Shown piece after piece: positions 6,779 to 7,821 of a stretch of 7,821 nucleotides of DNA. The position numbers and the translations under genes were made by a program. The first letter of the stretch is position 1; each line of letters begins with the position of its first letter. Where the stretch lies: positions 1-7,821 of the forward strand of contig JAGLDI010000163.1 in the NCBI GenBank assembly GCA_023145655.1, given 5' to 3'. Origin of the DNA: Desulfuromusa sp. GTDB taxonomy: Bacteria; Desulfobacterota; Desulfuromonadia; Desulfuromonadales; Geopsychrobacteraceae. A model generated the notes under the pieces. It did no database searches. It saw only the letters and a list, made by a program, of their open reading frames with translations, and had not been told where the DNA came from.

Positions 6779-7821
6779 TTAAGCCTTTGGTCCTGCCTGA
6801 GTATAATCAAAATCATCATTATCGGTGATGTATTTCTTAAAGTTATTCACAAACATTCCAGCCAGCTTGTTGGCGGTCTGATCAAAACTCTCCTTATCAG
6901 GCCACGCATTACGCGGATTCAATAACTCGCTATCAACCCCAGCCAGTTCCTTTGGAATATTTAGCTTAAAGAAACGAGTTTGCTCAAACTCGCAATTTTT
7001 GATACTTCCATCGAGGATTGCATTGACACAGGCACGGGTTGCTTTGATGCTCATCCGCTGACCCACACCGTAACCACCACCAGCCCATCCAGTGTTCACC
7101 AGGTAGGCATTAACATTGTACTTATCCATTTTTTCACCCAGCAGTTTGGCATAGGCGGTTGGATGAAGCGGCAAAAAGGCCTCACCAAAGCAAGCAGAAA
7201 AAGCCGCCACTGGCTCGGTAATGCCCCGCTCTGTTCCGGCAACCTTGGCCGTGTAACCAGAGAGAAAGTAGTACATCGCCTGCTCTTTGCTTAATTTGGA
7301 AACCGGGGGCAACACCCCAAAGGCATCACAGGTGAGAAAGATTATATTTTCCGGATGACCTGCCATCAGGGTTGGCTCGTGGTTATCGATATGGTCAATC
7401 GGGTAAGAAACCCGGGTATTTTCGGTTTTGGAATTATCGGTGTAATCGATGATCCCATCTTCGTTGTAGACCACGTTTTCCAGCAGGGCATCACGTCTGA
7501 TGGCATTGAAGATCTCTGGCTCACTTTCAGCAGAGAGATCAATACATTTTGCATAGCAGCCACCTTCAAAGTTGAAGATCCCATCCTCGTCCCAACCGTG
7601 CTCATCATCCCCGATCAGCTTACGTTTAGCATCGGTCGATAATGTGGTTTTCCCGGTTCCGGAAAGACCAAAGAACAGGCAGACATCGCCATCCTTACCA
7701 ACATTGGCACTGCAATGCATGGAAAGAATTTTTTTCAGTGGCATCCAGTAATTCATCATGGTGAAGATCCCTTTTTTCATCTCTCCGCCGTACCAGGAAC
7801 CACCGATAATCGCAATATTCT
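6779..7821 (-). CDS. pckA: ATP-type phosphoenolpyruvate carboxykinase, 5' end outside window
   Basis: Cytoplasmic enzyme that interconverts oxaloacetate plus ATP with phosphoenolpyruvate plus CO2 and ADP, linking the TCA cycle to gluconeogenesis. The 346 visible residues are the C-terminal two thirds of a protein usually about 530 long. The frame is open at the window edge, beginning [17 protein letters not shown], so the ATG at 7780 is an internal Met. Seen in order: the kinase-1a P-loop [11 protein letters not shown], the kinase-2 metal-binding stretch [25 protein letters not shown], the [15 protein letters not shown] segment, [24 protein letters not shown], and [16 protein letters not shown] with the short GYGVG insertion found in many non-enteric homologues. 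The Walker A motif marks the ATP-dependent class as opposed to the GTP-dependent one. It is followed by its own terminator and so is transcriptionally separate from thiL. Confidence 0.97.
   Translation of the reverse strand, partial: NIAIIGGSWYGGEMKKGIFTMMNYWMPLKKILSMHCSANVGKDGDVCLFFGLSGTGKTTLSTDAKRKLIGDDEHGWDEDGIFNFEGGCYAKCIDLSAESEPEIFNAIRRDALLENVVYNEDGIIDYTDNSKTENTRVSYPIDHIDNHEPTLMAGHPENIIFLTCDAFGVLPPVSKLSKEQAMYYFLSGYTAKVAGTERGITEPVAAFSACFGEAFLPLHPTAYAKLLGEKMDKYNVNAYLVNTGWAGGGYGVGQRMSIKATRACVNAILDGSIKNCEFEQTRFFKLNIPKELAGVDSELLNPRNAWPDKESFDQTANKLAGMFVNNFKKYITDNDDFDYTQAGPKA

Noticed and set aside
7355..7642. Plus-strand frame inside pckA
   Set aside because: Antisense to highly conserved PEP carboxykinase codons, with no independent coding evidence.
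1..7821. CRISPR array, tRNA, rRNA, insertion sequence or phage gene
   Set aside because: No regularly spaced repeats, no structural RNA signature and no transposase or integrase motif seen; coding genes fill nearly the whole window.

Overview
The window is a gene-dense piece of a bacterial chromosome in which every supported gene lies on the minus strand, so transcription runs from high to low coordinates. The ATP-type PEP carboxykinase, the ThiL kinase and a compact chemotaxis cluster, together with intermediate base composition and Shine-Dalgarno-led genes, suggest a free-living, motile Gram-negative bacterium. A Desulfuromonadales/Geobacter-like deltaproteobacterium is my best guess. This is an inference from overall protein character, with no marker gene to confirm it.

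Layout in transcription order: (1) the 3' part of pckA (7821 to 6779), ending in a strong hairpin terminator at 6712-6749; (2) a 149-bp intergenic region holding that terminator and a near-consensus sigma70-type promoter (TTGACA, 17 nt, AATAAT) pointing at thiL; (3) thiL (6629-5649); (4) a chemotaxis block of cheR (5698-4721), a transmembrane chemoreceptor (4631-3348), cheW (3351-2920), cheY (2918-2553) and cheA (2518-689); (5) a cation diffusion facilitator transporter gene (647 to 1), cut by the window edge.

From thiL to cheA the genes overlap or are separated by at most 89 bp, and I see no internal terminator. They probably form one operon driven by the promoter before thiL. The chemotaxis genes supply receptor, coupling protein, histidine kinase, response regulator and receptor methyltransferase: a nearly complete signalling unit, except that no cheB methylesterase is present here. 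The receptor has two membrane helices joined by only about a dozen residues and therefore no periplasmic ligand-binding domain. It probably senses a membrane or cytoplasmic state, or works with a partner.

I did not find a clearly new type of system. The most notable points are the fusion of a thiamine-cofactor gene to a chemotaxis operon, the sensor-less receptor, the absence of cheB, a palindromic intergenic element just before the receptor's ribosome binding site, and a CheW with His where the conserved NLRG motif has Arg.
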